Translations under genes and position numbers: made by a program
In this document: piece after piece, positions 10,630 through 22,917 of the stretch
Numbering within the stretch: position 1 is the stretch's first letter
Layout of the letters: the number at the start of each line of letters is the position of its first letter
DNA from: Dryas octopetala
Lineage: Eukaryota > Streptophyta > Magnoliopsida > Rosales > Rosaceae
Assembly (NCBI GenBank): GCA_963921425.1
Contig: OY992833.1
Span: forward strand, 20,235,454 to 20,299,453
Length of the DNA: 64,000 bases
Direction: 5' to 3'
The notes under the pieces: model-generated
The model's input: the letters and a program-made list of their open reading frames with translations, nothing else
Databases searched by the model: none
Told to the model about the DNA's origin: nothing

Positions 10630-13133
10630 TGATCAGACCTAACAAGATGAATAAGAAGACAGCAGTCTAGAACAAATCATATACATCATCAAGTTTAAAA
10701 GGATGAAAGAAAAAAAATTAAAAAAATACATAAATAAAATAGAAAGAACAAAAAGTAAGGTGATGACTCTGACCTGCTGAGAAAAATGGTGATGATGGAC
10801 TAGTATTGGGGTTTGAGTCTGAGAGCGAAAGAGAGAGAGAGAGTCGTGTGTACGTAGTGATTAAACTATTAAAGCCCATCAAATTTGTAAACCAAAGAGT
10901 ACTGAAAATCCAATTGGAGGGTACCCCTGAGAGCTAGCGTTCCATATGTTAGGTCACTACTTACTATACGTCCAACCTCGGTCTGCCAGGGTTATGCCTT
11001 TTTGCCAATTCTAGCTCAGTTTTTGTGGATCTTATTAAATTGTGTCCAATTATCATATATATTGCCTTCGTGAGCTTCACCACATGTCTCAATTTAATTG
11101 GTCAATGTATAGCCCCTCGAGTATTCATACATCAATTAAGTTCCCAAGTTCCCATGAGCAATATTAGTAAGAAATAAATTCTCATGCTCTCATCCAATAT
11201 TCATGTACATCTTGGGCACTCGATTAGGAATTTGGATCTTTATTAATCTTTATAGTGCTGATATTGTGCTTATATCTAATACTACTTGATCTTGAATATA
11301 AGCACGATATCATCAACAACAAAAATCAGCAAATGATCCTATTAATCAGATAAATGTACTATTTCACACAAAATCGAATGCATTTGTCAATTTAGTATTT
11401 TTGATGAATTGACATACTAGTTAAGTTTTGATCTAATAATTTGCACGTATGAATGTTTTTGCTTCATTGCCAAAATTCTCAGTTATTCACTATTGGTCAC
11501 ACTCATTTGTACGTATAGTTATCTACGAATGAGTTGAGTGTATGTAAGTTGAAATACAAAATGAATATAAGTTGAGATAATACCCAGGGTTGGTTCTAGT
11601 GTACAGCCAGGGCTTATATAGGTATGTGAGACATTTGTATATAAAGAAGTTGAATTCGTAATATTTTTTGAGTATGTGTGAGGTTATATGCAAAATGAAC
11701 ACATATGGGCTTCGTATTGTATAACTTTGATTTTTAACATAAATTCTATTATAGTATGGGATCATTAGGATCTAACACAAAATAGATTATTAGATTTTGC
11801 ACCTGAGAGTCTGAGACAGTTTCCTCTTCTCACGGGAGTTGGTTTAATATTTGGACAATGAATTATAGAATCTAATAAAAAGATTGCAATTTCATACATC
11901 CATCTTACTTATCTTTTCTTTTTTTTTGACAGACGCTTCTCTTGGAGTTTGTACTTCAAAATTCTATAATGCTTGGCTTTTTATGTGTAAATAGGAAATA
12001 GTCATTAGAAAAGAGAAATTGACAAATAATTAAAAACGTATCAAATTATAACTTTAAATAAGCGGTCTTAATTCAGTACTTCCATAATTTTCTTGTATTT
12101 ATAAATTATTAAACTCTAAAGTATAAAGAAGAACCCTTAAATCTATAATACACTATTTGAATTGAAAGCAAAGAAAAACAAAATTAAGTAGACAATTCAA
12201 TTTCAATATTTTCATGTCCTCGATCTTGGTCAATTTTTCTTTGACGCATGTTGCATTGCATATAGCACTTTGCAAAGCTGATAAGTGGGTAGGTCGAGTT
12301 GCTAAACCGCTTAAAGTGTTGCCACACGTTTATTAAATTAATATATATTATAAATTTAATTTCAAAGGGCCGGAATGCATTGGTTTACACACCGTCGTCA
12401 TTCGTCAATGTCCAAAAAGAAAAAGATATCTGAGTGCACCCAGATTTCCATTTCCATTTTCCAGTATAAAAGCAGTGAAAGTTTTATCAGAAAACCCACA
12501 TAGCCAAAAGATCCTACCAAAACAACTCTGAGATTTAGTGAAAGACACAGTGGCCAATTGGGTCAGTCCATGTCAACCAAAAATGGTGTGTGATTTTATA
12601 AGGCTTCTAACCCCAGTAGCATGGTTTACCCGCAGTGCAACTCTGCTGTGCCGTCTCTTCCACTCATAGTTTTATTGTCAGTTTGATATTTGATATTTGA
12701 TTTTTGGACCACCCGGCCAATCAAAATTTTGTCTAGCATTAACTAATTAATGTGAAGTTATTTAATTTTGTTACTCATAATTATGCCATGTTTATGTGTT
12801 AGGACAAGAGGAAAAAGACGAGACCAAGACTATATATAGGCCATTGGGGCATAATTAATTGTGTCAGTCACTATAATGGTTGTTTATGAGAATCAATGCG
12901 ATTTTCCATTGATTGCTGTCTCATCAAATTAACTTGTTAACTTGAAATGCTAGCTAGCTTTAATCTCTCGATCTTGTTTTTTTTAAGGGAGAAAAAGATA
13001 ACTTCCCATCACTCTTTTCTCCATCTCTCTAGATCTCTAAACTCTGCTATAGGAGCATAAACAATGATCTTTACACAATTTTGATGAGAAAGAGAACTAT
13101 TGGTTGGTTTGCAACAATGATCTTTACGCAATT
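10630..13133. other. Intergenic DNA, upstream side of the zinc-finger gene
   Basis: The first 300 bp should hold the 5' leader and promoter of the zinc-finger gene; a GA run lies at 10829-10842. No coding region or transposon end was recognised in the rest, which is strongly AT-rich. Confidence 0.5.
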
Positions 13134-13507
13134 TAAGGCCTTCTACTATGGGGATCCCTAAATACCCAATACCCAAATCAATTTTAGGGATTAAAAAGTG
13201 TAAAAATATAGATTTTGGGGATCATTAACACAATGGTATTGATGTCCAAATATGGGGATATTAATATTTAACTCATTTACTTAATTTTAAAATTGATTAA
13301 GTGCCCGTTAATTAAATATTTAAAATATTTTATGATTAAGAATATTATATCATTGTTAATAATTTAATTAGCTTTTCAAAATGACACCAATATTAATATA
13401 TTAATATTAAAATATTAAAAACGTTAAACACAATACAATTTATTTAATTTCACAATACAAACACATAAACTAAACCACAAACACATAAACTAAACAACAT
13501 TGGCCCC

Positions 13508-14882
13508 TCAAGCATGTGGTGCGCCTCCTGCTTGGATCCATACGTGCTCAATCAAATTTTCCTTCAAGTGTTCATTCACACGCCTATTTCTAATCAAATT
13601 GCGACGGACATTCTTCTCAGGTAAAGATGATGGAGGCCCACCTTGTATGCTTGGTTCCACGCCGTCATACTCTGATTCTGCTCTTCTAATCGCCTCTTCC
13701 GCGTTAAACTCCTGCTAGGCTGGATCATCTTGTTGTCGCTCATCATCGACAATCATATTGTGCAATATTATGCACGCTTTCATGATATAACCTATATCAT
13801 CCATATCCCAATAACGAGCGGGTCGTTTGATAATCTGTCATCGGGCTTTTAAAATCCCAAACGCCCTCTCCATATCCTTACGGAAGCCTTCTTGTTTCCT
13901 CGCAAACAACCTGTGAGGTTCCGAAACTGGATTGTGTATTGATGAAATTAAAGTCGCCCACTTAGGGTAGATCCCGTCAGCAAGATAGTATGAGATTTTG
14001 AATTCCACATCATTGACACTATATTTCACCTTGTGGGCTCTTCCAGATATCTCCCAATCAAAAAGGTGTGAGCAGTCCAACACGGTAATGTCATTGTTAG
14101 AACCCGGAAATCCAAAGTTTGCATGCCAAATCCACGTGTCGTATGAGGCAACTGCTTCCAAAATAACGGTAGGTGTATGATAATGCCCACGATAGTGAGT
14201 TTGCTCAGCCATGGGGCAATTTTGCCACACCCAGTGCATGCAGTCTAAGCTTCCAATCATTCCTGGAAATCCTCTCTGACGCCCCTTTCGTATGAGTCTT
14301 CTCATATCCTCCAAGTTAGGTCTGCGGAGATACTCCTCCTCATAGACGTGGGTGATGGCTCGACAGAACTTATATAGTGCATCCTTTATGGTGCCCTGGC
14401 TAATGGTTAGTAGCTCTGCAACCCCATCGAGGGGTTGGCCATACGCCATCACTCTCAATGCCGCAGTCACCTTCTGATGGGGTGTGCAACCAAGTCTACC
14501 GAGGGCATCTGGCCTGGATTGGAACCAATCATCATGGAGGTACACATCGTTCAGAATCTTGTTGAATAGGGGTTGATGCATACGGAAGCGTCTCTGAAAC
14601 GTCATTGTGTCTTCTATCGGTGCATGGATGAAGTAATTATGCATCAGCCTCTCGTGAGCGCCTTCCCTATCCCGACGTGTGTAATGCCGACGAGAACACG
14701 TACCACCGTGACGTGGACGTAGGGCGACGACTGATTGCCCCATGGACATAATTACACACCCCATCAGCCTTCTGCCTTCTGCCTTTCTCTACCCTCTCGT
14801 AACTAGTATCGGAATCGTCATACTCGATCTCGGGAGGACTCGAAGATGACGATGAAGACGATGCGTAGTTGAAAGGATTCAT
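13508..14882 (-). pseudogene. Harbinger transposase (DDE_Tnp_4 type), disrupted
   Basis: The region encodes a PIF/Harbinger nuclease, which in this family cuts and pastes the element together with the ORF1 protein. Visible landmarks in order: serine-rich start [49 protein letters not shown] (first catalytic Asp), GFPGSNNDITVLD (second Asp), LADGIYPKW, and EGFRKDMERAFGIL (catalytic Glu). Damage seen: a frame change near 14,760 beside a duplicated AGAAGGC; an in-frame TGA at 13838-13840 where the family has Trp (KARW); and a TAG at 13715-13717. The frame otherwise runs on to a stop at 13508-13510. The catalytic residues are intact, so inactivation is probably recent. Confidence 0.88.
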
Positions 14883-14980
14883 CGAAGTTTTGATCGGATG
14901 ATAAATTATCCTGAATAGATAAAAACTATGTGAATTTCAATTGACGAAGTTATCACAATTTATAGATAGTTCATAATAAT

Positions 14981-15211
14981 AGGGTACGTGACCTATCATT
15001 TCATGCAGGGTACGTGAATAGTCATATCATGCAGGGTTAGTGAATAGTCACTTCTGCAGGGTACGTGAATAGTCACTTCATGCAGGGTACGTGAATAGTC
15101 ATATCATGCAGGGTGCGTGAATAGTCACTTCACACAGAATACGTGAATAGTCATATCCTGCAGGGTACGTGAATAGTCACTTCATGCAGGGTACATGAAT
15201 AGTCACTTCAA
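14981..15211. repeat. 26 bp tandem array inside the Harbinger element
   Basis: About nine imperfect copies of a 26 bp unit, CAGGGTACGTGAATAGTCAC followed by TTCATG, with a common TCATATCATG variant. The array lies between the two transposon genes, upstream of the transposase start, and could affect transposase transcription; that is a guess. Confidence 0.88.
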
Positions 15212-15252
15212 ATCCATTACATAATTCAAATCCTACCGGTAGGGGAATAGTC

Positions 15253-15381
15253 ACTTTAAACATAATAATTCAAATCTTAAACATAATTTAACTCTCAAGC
15301 ATAATAAAAACATAATTCAACTCTCAGACATAATAAAAATATAATTCACATCTCAGACATAATAAAAACATAATTCAAATC
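15253..15381. repeat. Tandem array of about 29 bp units inside the Harbinger element
   Basis: Roughly four copies of CATAATAAAAACATAATTCA plus a variable AACTCTCAGA-like tail, directly following the 26 bp array and ending at the stop of ORF1. Confidence 0.7.
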
Positions 15382-15383
15382 CA

Positions 15384-16434
15384 CTAATTATTTGGAGGGT
15401 ACCCTGGGTATGACTGGTTGAGGTCGGTCATATCCGGGTAGTATCCGGCTGAACTAGAGGTAGCACGTGCACGTCTTCTTGCAATTATTTCAGCTTGCTT
15501 TGATCCCCAATACTCTCTTTGCATGTCATTCATGTTTGTCAAGTCTTTGTCCATAATCTGACCTTCCTCCCACTCTATTGCCCTGTCAAGCTTCACCTGT
15601 TCTCTTGCTTCTCTTGCCCTTTCTCTTGCTTCCTTCGCCTTTTCTCTTGCTTCCCATGCCATGTTTCTTGCCACTTCTCTTTCTTGCCTCGCCTTTTCTC
15701 TGTCATGTCTCATTTCCTCAGCTACACGTGACCTATCATTATATTCGTCAATTGCCTCCAACATATGAATTTGGTGGGGATCAGCTGCCTTGGCTCGCTT
15801 TGCTTTATTTCTTCCTAGTGGCCTTGGGCGTGAAGGACCTACCGGTTGCCATGATGGTGGATCATCATCTGTATCAAGGCAAGTCTCATCTTGATCATCC
15901 GGTGTGTAATCGGTCGGTGCGTCCTGATCTCTGACCCGCACAGTTGAATTTGCAGCTGAGTACTTGACGCATTCTTTTAAATCCTTCCAAACGTGGAGCA
16001 TGCTAAACTTTTTTCCATTGTTCTTGTCTTTATATATCTCAAGTGCGTCCGCAAACTACAAAAATTATGGCACATGAATAAATTATCAAGTATCAACAAT
16101 GGAATAAACATACAACATTCAATTAAATATATATTCATAAAATAAAACTTATCACATCGTCTGAATTCGCACCGCTTTGATGTCTCCTTTCGGCATCCAA
16201 AAACGAAGCATAAAATTTGTTGCAAAAGGCGGCAATGTCCTTCCACCGTGATCTAATTGCGCCCATCGTTCTGCCCGTTGATCTGCCCAAATTACGCTGA
16301 AAAATAATGTAAACTTCGGCCTAGAATACATCATTTTTTTGTTGTGCACCGAGTTCCGAATTTGGAGACTTCTCTAGCCAAGCTTGAACTAGAGCAATAT
16401 CTTCATCTTTGGCCCAACCAAGACCTCTAACCAT
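15384..16434 (-). pseudogene. Harbinger ORF1 (Myb/SANT-like, NAM-associated type), disrupted
   Basis: Two exons are inferred. Exon 1 (16156-16434) starts MVRGLGWAKDEDIALVQAWL and holds a Myb/SANT-like trihelix (WAKDEDIALVQAWL ... RSRWKDIAAFCNKFY). Its donor is GTGATA. Exon 2 (15384-16055) begins FADALEIYKD after a TAG acceptor and contains a long charged coiled coil of RE/KA-rich repeats (about 15600-15740 on the DNA) and ends SYPGYPPNN. In PIF/Harbinger elements this protein binds the ends and assists the transposase. An in-frame TAG at 16321-16323 interrupts exon 1; exon 2 is open. Confidence 0.82.
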
Positions 16435-17636
16435 ATTGAATTCACTAAATTTGATGAAAATGTGGTGTAAAAGAGAGAAAGATGTGAAGAAAAAAATAAG
16501 AAGAATGAGGTTTATATAGAATTTCTGGTGTACTAGCCGTTATAAAATTAAAGGAAATTTTTAAAAAAAATTCTGAAATTTTTTGACAATTTTTTCGACT
16601 TTTTTCTATATTTATTATTATTATTTTTTTCAAAAATAACATCTAAATTTTATGGGCCGTTGATCTTCAACGGCACACACATCTTGACCATTCATTTTGA
16701 AATGACCCACACAAGGCCCACCTTTTCTGGGCTATTGGCAGGGAGCCGTTAGCCAAAGCTCTCTCATTTGGCAATTGATGAAGATGTATGCAGGAGCAGG
16801 AGTTGTCAGCTGATGTGGGAGTATCAACTTTAGACAAAGCTCCAGTGGGTCCCGCGGCTTGCCATCATGTGAATGAGAGAAGTGTTTAGTTTTTTATTTT
16901 TGGTGGGCCAGCATGTGTTTTGGGGATTAAAAATTTTTGGGGTTAAGATTCCGGCCCATTGTACATGGGTTATACCCAAATAATACCCAAAAAATAGAAT
17001 TGGGGATCAGATACAGCCCCCACTGTAGAAGGCCTAACATACCCATATCCCTAGATTTATTAGTTGGTTAATTTGAATTGTACGTTCTAACATCATTACT
17101 TGTTTTTCTTTTCTCCTTTTTACATGAAGGCTTGAACTAAATTAATAATAATGTTTGTGTAATGAGTATTAACTCAAGTGACATGAGATGAGTGAAATGA
17201 AGGTAGACATCCTATTATTCGGATTTATTGTGTCATGTAAGGTGTTTTTCTAATCAGTGACAAACCTGTGTAAGTGTTTTATTTTGACTTAATAGCGCTT
17301 TTTTTAATATTTTTTTAAAGGGGAGATGAAATTTAAACTTAGGACATCTCTAACATTATGAAGATAAATATCACAAAACTACAAACTAGTTAGTCACTTT
17401 TCTTTTTTGTTAACAATAAAAGTGCCTCTCTAAACAAAACTTTTCTTTTATATATTTTAGCAAAATACTACAAATGAAAAACATTGTTTTCCTCTATCTA
17501 TAAAGTATATATATTTTTGCATTGCAAGAAGAAGTTCAATTGTAACTCCTCTAACTGCATTCAATTTGTTCTTTGGCTCTTAATACATACCTTAAACACA
17601 TCAAAGAACATCACCCAAAAATTGAAAAACAAAAAA

Positions 17637-17740
17637 AAAAAATTTGGACCATTTCTCGATTTATGCGTGTCATCCTTGCGCAGGGGCCATGCTAATCTTC
17701 TCTGTATTGTTCCAATTTTATCGGATGTCTCCGAAGGGAC
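17637..17740 (-). ncRNA. U6: U6 spliceosomal snRNA
   Basis: On the minus strand the sequence starts GTCCCTTCGGAGACATCC and contains the invariant ATACAGAGAAGATTAGCATG, the ACAGAGA box pairing with 5' splice sites and the AGC catalytic triad region, then GCCCCTGCGCAAGGATGACA and GAGAAATGGTCCAAATTTT with a terminal T run that serves as Pol III terminator. Compared with the usual plant U6 as I recall it there are three single-base differences, all outside the catalytic boxes: GGGG to GGAG in the 5' stem loop, ACGATAC to ACAATAC just before the ACAGAGA box, and GCACAAAT to GCATAAAT. A matching promoter lies upstream, so this may be an expressed variant gene rather than a retro-copy. Confidence 0.93.
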
Positions 17741-17762
17741 AATATAGGCAGCGGAGAGAACC

Positions 17763-17804
17763 AATATAAGAAACTTATGAAGGGTGTTGCTTTTCGATGT
17801 GAGA
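17763..17804 (-). promoter_or_regulatory. U6 Pol III promoter: USE and TATA
   Basis: Upstream of the U6 start is TCTCACATCG (17795-17804), one mismatch from the plant upstream sequence element RTCCCACATCG, about 55-64 bases before the transcript. A TATA-like CTTATATTGG lies about 22-31 bases before it (17761-17770). This USE-to-TATA spacing of roughly 25 bases is characteristic of plant Pol III snRNA genes. Confidence 0.8.
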
Positions 17805-18863
17805 TTATATGCTTCCTTGTTTAATAGTCACGTGGGCTTCCTTCTTTGATAGTCAGGCCCAGCCCAATGTCTCTTTAGCACCTGGGCCTTTCTTGGAAGA
17901 GTCATCCCTAAACTACTCTGAACGAATAGAATATAAAAGAATGAAGCCCATAAGAAACCTCATTCCCAATTTCTTGTTTTTAAGTAAGGAATGGTGTGTG
18001 ACTGGTGCCTGGTGGAGACAGTTGATATATAGACGAGTGAGTAGTGACTCATCTCAGAAAATTGGATTTGCATGCTGTCTGTTACATAACAATTAATGTA
18101 CCTTCGACAAAAAATTAAAAATAAAAAGAAATAAGAAAAGTAGTCCAACTGGAGGCTTGGCCTCATCTCAGAAAATTGGTTGCACTGTCTGAATTAGGCA
18201 ATGAGTGTTCCTATTTTTCACCTCCAAAAAAATACTGTCTAGATTTCTGCCATACGCTGATACGCCTGAGTAATAATGATTAATGACAATCTATCTCTCT
18301 TGTTTCTTTCTCTGGGAACCAACGAGTACTTGTCTCAACCCAACTATAGCCCAAGCCCAACCTTACAGTGAATAGCTCGCAATTCTCAAGCCCAAACCTT
18401 CAAGCCTTGCTTCCCTATTAATGTACCCTATGAACTCAGTAATTTGCATAACTCTTAATTAATATCATAACTCAATTTGCATTTTCCATAAGAATAATAT
18501 GGCCATAATGTTTCATGATCACTCAGGCTAGGCATATTTTTTAGTCCCATAAATCATAATGGAAAACAAAAAACAAACAAGGAAACTACATATGAGACAA
18601 AAAAGGAGAACCCCTCATTGAATGAAACATAATGGTTTATTTTCTTAGAAATTGACCAACTCGATCTATTTGATGTAATCCGATTATCCGACACAAATGT
18701 AAAGCCTCCTATAGTAATAGCAAATGGCCTTCAACTCATACATGCCTATGATCACTTATACTCACTAATTTCTAACCAAAGTAAAAGGAATACAAATTGT
18801 GTACTATTATATACTATACTAGTTACAAGTTACAAACCAAACAATGCCTTGAAAGAGGTAATA
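17805..18863. other. Intergenic DNA between U6 and BLUS1
   Basis: No coding sequence or transposon ends were recognised. The right part is expected to be the 3' untranslated region and terminator of the kinase gene. Confidence 0.5.
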
Positions 18864-20615
18864 TTAATGAATGCCAGCAGCAGCAGCATTGTTGTATGCA
18901 CCAGAAATCTGAATCCTCAGAAACTCCAACTCCATCTCCAACTGGAAGTTCCTCTCCCTCTCACTTTCCAACTCAGACCTCATCCTCTCAATCACTTGTC
19001 CCATTTGCTCCTCTCTGCTCACTGGCACCTCCCAATTACTTCCTTCCTCCCCCCCTTGCAACATCCCAATCATAGTCATCACATTCTGCCTCTGATCATC
19101 CAAACTCATCACAAAAGCCACCAGACTCCCCACCATAGCCTCCCTATCAACACCCCCATCCACACCACTGTAATTACTAAATTTGCCCACATTCATCTCA
19201 CTACACCCACCCACTTCCAATTGTGTAATCCCCTCCTCCCCAACTTCACCTGGTGAACTCGGATTTGACTCGAGTGACTCACCCCCCCTGTCCTCAACTA
19301 TGCTTTCATCACTCACATTAATCTCCTCACTATGCCCACCCACTTGATCTTCCTCCTCCCCAAGCTGACCCGGAGAGCTCGGATTCGACTCGTCCTGAAT
19401 GTGAAAGATGGTCTCCCCACCAAACCTCACCATCTTAACAAGCGAGTCGCCCTGAGTCGACTCAGTAGCCGAAAATGGAAAGAGAACCGGGTCGAGATCA
19501 AACCCATCCTCATTGAAATTCCACCCACTAATCCTCCTCTGCCTCACCAAATCCCCAGCTTCATCGTCCTCTTCTCTGTCCTCATGACCGCCATGAATCT
19601 TGGTCATCGTCTCCTTAAACCTGTCCTCCACGCTAGGCAACTCCTGCACCACATTCTTGACCAGAAAGTCCGAGCCCAATTTGCAATTCTTGAAAAAAGA
19701 ATGCTTCAACAACTTGTCCGCACTGGGCCTCTTAGTTGGGTCCTGTTGGAGACACAAACCCACCATGTCCTTAAACGCTTTGGAAAACTTCTTGTGCTTG
19801 TAATTCTTGTCTGTTTTATGCCCCTTCTCATAATCCGAAAAGCGAAAGCGCTTGGTAATCTTCAGAAGCAGAGACTTGGAAGGAGGCAAATTGGAGAGAG
19901 GAGGACCTCCATGAGCCAATTCCAGAGCTGTGATCCCAAAAGACCAAATATCAGCTTTCAAGCCATACCCATTGTGCGAGTGAATCACCTCCGGCGCCAT
20001 CCAATACGGCGTGCCGGCGACATCAGTGAGAAAAAACGAGGACCCAAGAGCCGAATTCTTGTCGTAGACAGAAGCCGAGACGCCGAAGTCGGCGAGCTTG
20101 ACGGAGCCGTTGGAGTCGATCAATATGTTGCCGGCTTTGATGTCGCGGTGGATGTGGCCCTGGTCGTGGAGATACGAGAGGGCGTTTAGAGTGTCTTTCA
20201 AGACGACGGCGATGCAGGGCTCCGGGAGGCCGGTGGGGAAGGAGGAGGAGATGATGGACTGGACGGAGCCGGCGGACATGAAGGGCATGACCACCCAGAG
20301 GCGGCGGTCCACGGTGAAGGAGCAGTGGGCGCTCAGAATGTTGGGGTGGGAGAGGAGCGACATCGTTTTGGTCTCGAGGCGGATGTTGTCCAAGTTGGTG
20401 GTGGCGGTGCTGTGGGACCCGCGGTCGAGGTCGATGGCTTTGATGGCCACCAGGGCCAAGTTGACGGGGACGCAGATGGCCTTGTAGACCACGGCGGAGA
20501 CGCCTCGCCCGATTTCGTCCAGGATGTGGTAGGCGTTTCGGTCCAGAGGGAATTTGGTAATTGCTTCTTCATGGCTTTCTGCTTCCGCCATTGGTTGGTT
20601 CAGTACGTGATCCAT
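18864..20615 (-). CDS. BLUS1: BLUS1-type STE20/GCK kinase (blue-light stomatal opening)
   Basis: A 583-residue, intron-free serine/threonine kinase. The kinase domain (about residues 29-309) has the glycine loop [14 protein letters not shown]-binding Lys59 in [15 protein letters not shown] (Asp158), DFGVSAS (Asp176) and GTPYWMAPE. Lineage marks such as [28 protein letters not shown] and KITKRF are those of Arabidopsis BLUS1, a GCK-type kinase that phototropins phosphorylate in guard cells to activate plasma-membrane H+-ATPase. The phototropin target segment RRISGWNF is conserved here, with Ser363 equivalent to Arabidopsis Ser348. The C-terminus is an acidic linker followed by a coiled coil (about 505-575: [31 protein letters not shown]). 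It is about 95 residues longer than Arabidopsis BLUS1, mostly in the linker. Start: first ATG of the frame; KFPLDRNAY aligns with the usual N-terminus. Confidence 0.93.
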   Translation of the reverse strand: MDHVLNQPMAEAESHEEAITKFPLDRNAYHILDEIGRGVSAVVYKAICVPVNLALVAIKAIDLDRGSHSTATTNLDNIRLETKTMSLLSHPNILSAHCSFTVDRRLWVVMPFMSAGSVQSIISSSFPTGLPEPCIAVVLKDTLNALSYLHDQGHIHRDIKAGNILIDSNGSVKLADFGVSASVYDKNSALGSSFFLTDVAGTPYWMAPEVIHSHNGYGLKADIWSFGITALELAHGGPPLSNLPPSKSLLLKITKRFRFSDYEKGHKTDKNYKHKKFSKAFKDMVGLCLQQDPTKRPSADKLLKHSFFKNCKLGSDFLVKNVVQELPSVEDRFKETMTKIHGGHEDREEDDEAGDLVRQRRISGWNFNEDGFDLDPVLFPFSATESTQGDSLVKMVRFGGETIFHIQDESNPSSPGQLGEEEDQVGGHSEEINVSDESIVEDRGGESLESNPSSPGEVGEEGITQLEVGGCSEMNVGKFSNYSGVDGGVDREAMVGSLVAFVMSLDDQRQNVMTMIGMLQGGEEGSNWEVPVSREEQMGQVIERMRSELESERERNFQLEMELEFLRIQISGAYNNAAAAGIH

Positions 20616-20749
20616 CAGATGAATGGGTTTTCAAGGAAATGAAAAGTAGGGTTTAAGCGGTATTCTTGTGAAGGGTTGATGGGGAAAGAAGAAGAGAGTC
20701 GGTGAAAGACTGTCTTTCTTTGGACGATGCATGTGAATAATCAATATGG

Positions 20750-20758
20750 CTTTTATAG
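20750..20758 (-). promoter_or_regulatory. Probable TATA box of BLUS1
   Basis: CTATAAAAG on the minus strand, about 135 bases before the ATG, in otherwise ordinary AT-rich DNA; the position fits a leader of about 100 nt. Confidence 0.5.
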
Positions 20759-20779
20759 CTTTATATGGAGGATGGTGGC

Positions 20780-22270
20780 ATTCAATATGTAATTTTATTT
20801 ATTGTTAAAATTTACATATATTTGATATGCAAATTATAAGTTCAATATGATATGATTGAAACTTTACGGACCAAAAAAGATGATGGAAACTTTTCTCTTT
20901 TCCTTTTAATTTCAGATTATAGGAGCACAATTGGGTGGTTAGGAGAAGGCCTTCGACATGAACAAAGGTCTAGAAGGATTATGGGCTATGGCGGGCATGT
21001 CAATATATTGTTATGTATTGTTGCTGTTCAGGCCCACATTATTGGGTTAGGCCCAGTGCCGTGGAAAAGTTTCATGCTGTGAATTAAATTTGGTCCAGAA
21101 TTTAAAATGTGCGGAAGCATATCTTGCTTGCTCGAGCATGATAAGTATATATTACAAGCTAGTCCATATTATTGAATATATCAAAGTTTCCTTCTTCTTT
21201 CTTATTGGGTAATTTGCCATGTTCAATGTGAGTGACTTTTGTTATTGGGTAATTTGCCATGTTTATGTATCTTCTTTTTTTTTTTTTTTTTTTTTTCTTT
21301 TTGTCAAAATTAACAACTTTCATTTAGATTTGGGTTGGGGTTTGATCAAGCCACAACCATATATGGACAAGGGCAAAGAAAAAAGAAAAGAGATTGATGA
21401 TGAATTGAGTGTCTGTCTCTCTTCGCAGGCCACTGTCACTAGGGGCAACTTTTGATTAATTGCAAAACATGTCTTTGATAGCTCTAGCCCTCTTTCCTTG
21501 GGCCTCCCTTTGTAACCAAAAAGCTGCACATACGAGCACACATTAATTGTGACCTTAACAAAGAACCCTTCATTCAATCAAACATCATATATGGCTTAAT
21601 TTTTTGGATGGAAAATGTCAAATTCCATTTCATGTAATTCGGAACAAATGTAAACTTTAATTGCTCTAGCAAATAGCTATAGCATATGGATAAGCCAAGT
21701 GGGCTATTGGGTCAAATTGGGCTTAACCTGGAATTGGACTTCAAGTTCACTCAGCATTGCTACTCAGATCCTAAGCCCATAATGGGGATAGGATAAGCCT
21801 AATTTGTGTACCTGGTGTGTGCATGTTTCATTGTTCGATAATACCCCTTACCCCATACATCATATTATGTTTTCCTTCATACATAGATACCAATTGATCA
21901 TTGTTAATTACCACAATATTGTGAAAAGGTAATTGTTATCAAGTTTGAAACCAGGTGGAGATCAAATATTACATAAGTAGTGTCACACGAATTCCATTTC
22001 TTATGTTCCATTTCTTATATATCATGAATATATAAAATGGCGGATGGAGGGTACTTAAGGTACATTTGATATTGGTGCTAACTAGCTAGCTTGCTCTTCA
22101 AGTAGCTAGCTAGCCAGATAAGGGTGAACGTGAAGGCATGCAGTACTGTGAGTCCTTGCAGGCCACTAAGGCTACAAACAGGCTAAACAGCTACCTGCAG
22201 ACTCCACCAATATTGGTTTGACCAACCAGCCATAAACTTTTACCCCAAATTAACAAGACTCTCTCAAAAC
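20780..22270. other. Intergenic DNA upstream of BLUS1
   Basis: No gene is recognised. A 40 bp direct duplication (TTATTGGGTAATTTGCCATG at 21202 and again at 21242) and a long T run near 21270 are present. Confidence 0.5.
21202..21263. repeat. Two-copy direct repeat, 40 bp period
   Basis: TTATTGGGTAATTTGCCATG recurs at a 40 bp interval, separated by a short spacer; probably a local tandem duplication. Confidence 0.75.
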
Positions 22271-22284
22271 AAATGTTCACTTTT

Positions 22285-22303
22285 TTTTTTTGTTTGGTTG
22301 CAA
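22285..22303 (-). mobile_element. Micro-insertion of a retroposon tail (19 nt) with 14 bp target duplication
   Basis: A 19 nt insert (T-run then GTTTGGTTGCAA on the plus strand, i.e. a short body plus poly-A on the minus strand) is bounded by the perfect 14 bp repeat AAATGTTCACTTTT (22271-22284 and 22304-22317). Duplication length and A-tail are those of LINE-driven insertion, but almost none of the element was copied. Confidence 0.6.
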
Positions 22304-22708
22304 AAATGTTCACTTTTCAGGTCTCAGATAAACTATTACCTTCTTTGTCGTTTGTCCTGCACTACCAGGCCTCCAAAATCCATTAGGTACATACTGAAAT
22401 ATTGTTATCCTATATATTCGATCATAGCCAATAACCAAGGTTGGTTTAGCAAAGCGCTATCTCCTTCTAATATTTTAAAGGGATGACACTAAATTTAGAG
22501 CACCAGGTGAATAATGTGAACGGATTTCTACATATGAATTAATTAAATCAACAGATGATCTTGAGTGATATATGGATCAGGTTTAACTCATTAATTTGGG
22601 TATTGGGTTAAATTTGTTGGAGTAGATGGGTTAACTTATGGCTAGTTGGCTACTTATTAGAGAAAACAGAGAGAACCATTCATATTCATAAAAATGCCAT
22701 TTTCAAAA

Positions 22709-22917
22709 AACTCAAAACTCCAAATCCATTATCCATTAGTATGTTACCATAAAAATGTCATTTTTACGGTAAATAACAAAGAGAGCCATTCCAATATAAA
22801 AATGTCATTTTTTTCTCGAATAAAAGGCACAAAAGATACTCATAACTCCATAACCATCATCCATTCAAAGTATGGTACCACAAAAATGCCATTTTTAATC
22901 AAAGATAGCCATTCCTA
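22709..22917. repeat. Imperfect direct repeat, about 75 bp units
   Basis: Two diverged units (about 22709-22785 and 22845-22917) share CCATTATCCATT/CCATCATCCATT, AGTATGKTACCA, AAAAATGYCATTTTT and GAGCCATTCC/TAGCCATTCC. The left end of the CslG duplication (22852) falls inside the second unit. Confidence 0.6.

Larger units (their letters stand above)
13137..17034 (-). mobile_element. PIF/Harbinger DNA transposon with both genes, broken
   Basis: A 3,898 bp element flanked by the TAA target duplication typical of PIF/Harbinger (13134-13136 and 17035-17037). Terminal inverted repeats are short and imperfect: GGCCTTCTACTATGGGGAT at the left, GGCCTTCTACAGTGGGGGCT at the right (reverse complement). 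It carries the family's two genes, both on the minus strand: the Myb/SANT-like ORF1 product (15384-16434) and the DDE transposase (13508-14882). Two tandem-repeat arrays lie between the genes. Both genes contain premature stops, so the copy is probably immobile on its own, although its ends could still be mobilised by a related transposase. Confidence 0.92.

Noticed and set aside
19332-20642. Frames on the plus strand, up to 285 codons
   Set aside because: Antisense shadows of the BLUS1 coding sequence, caused by its codon bias.
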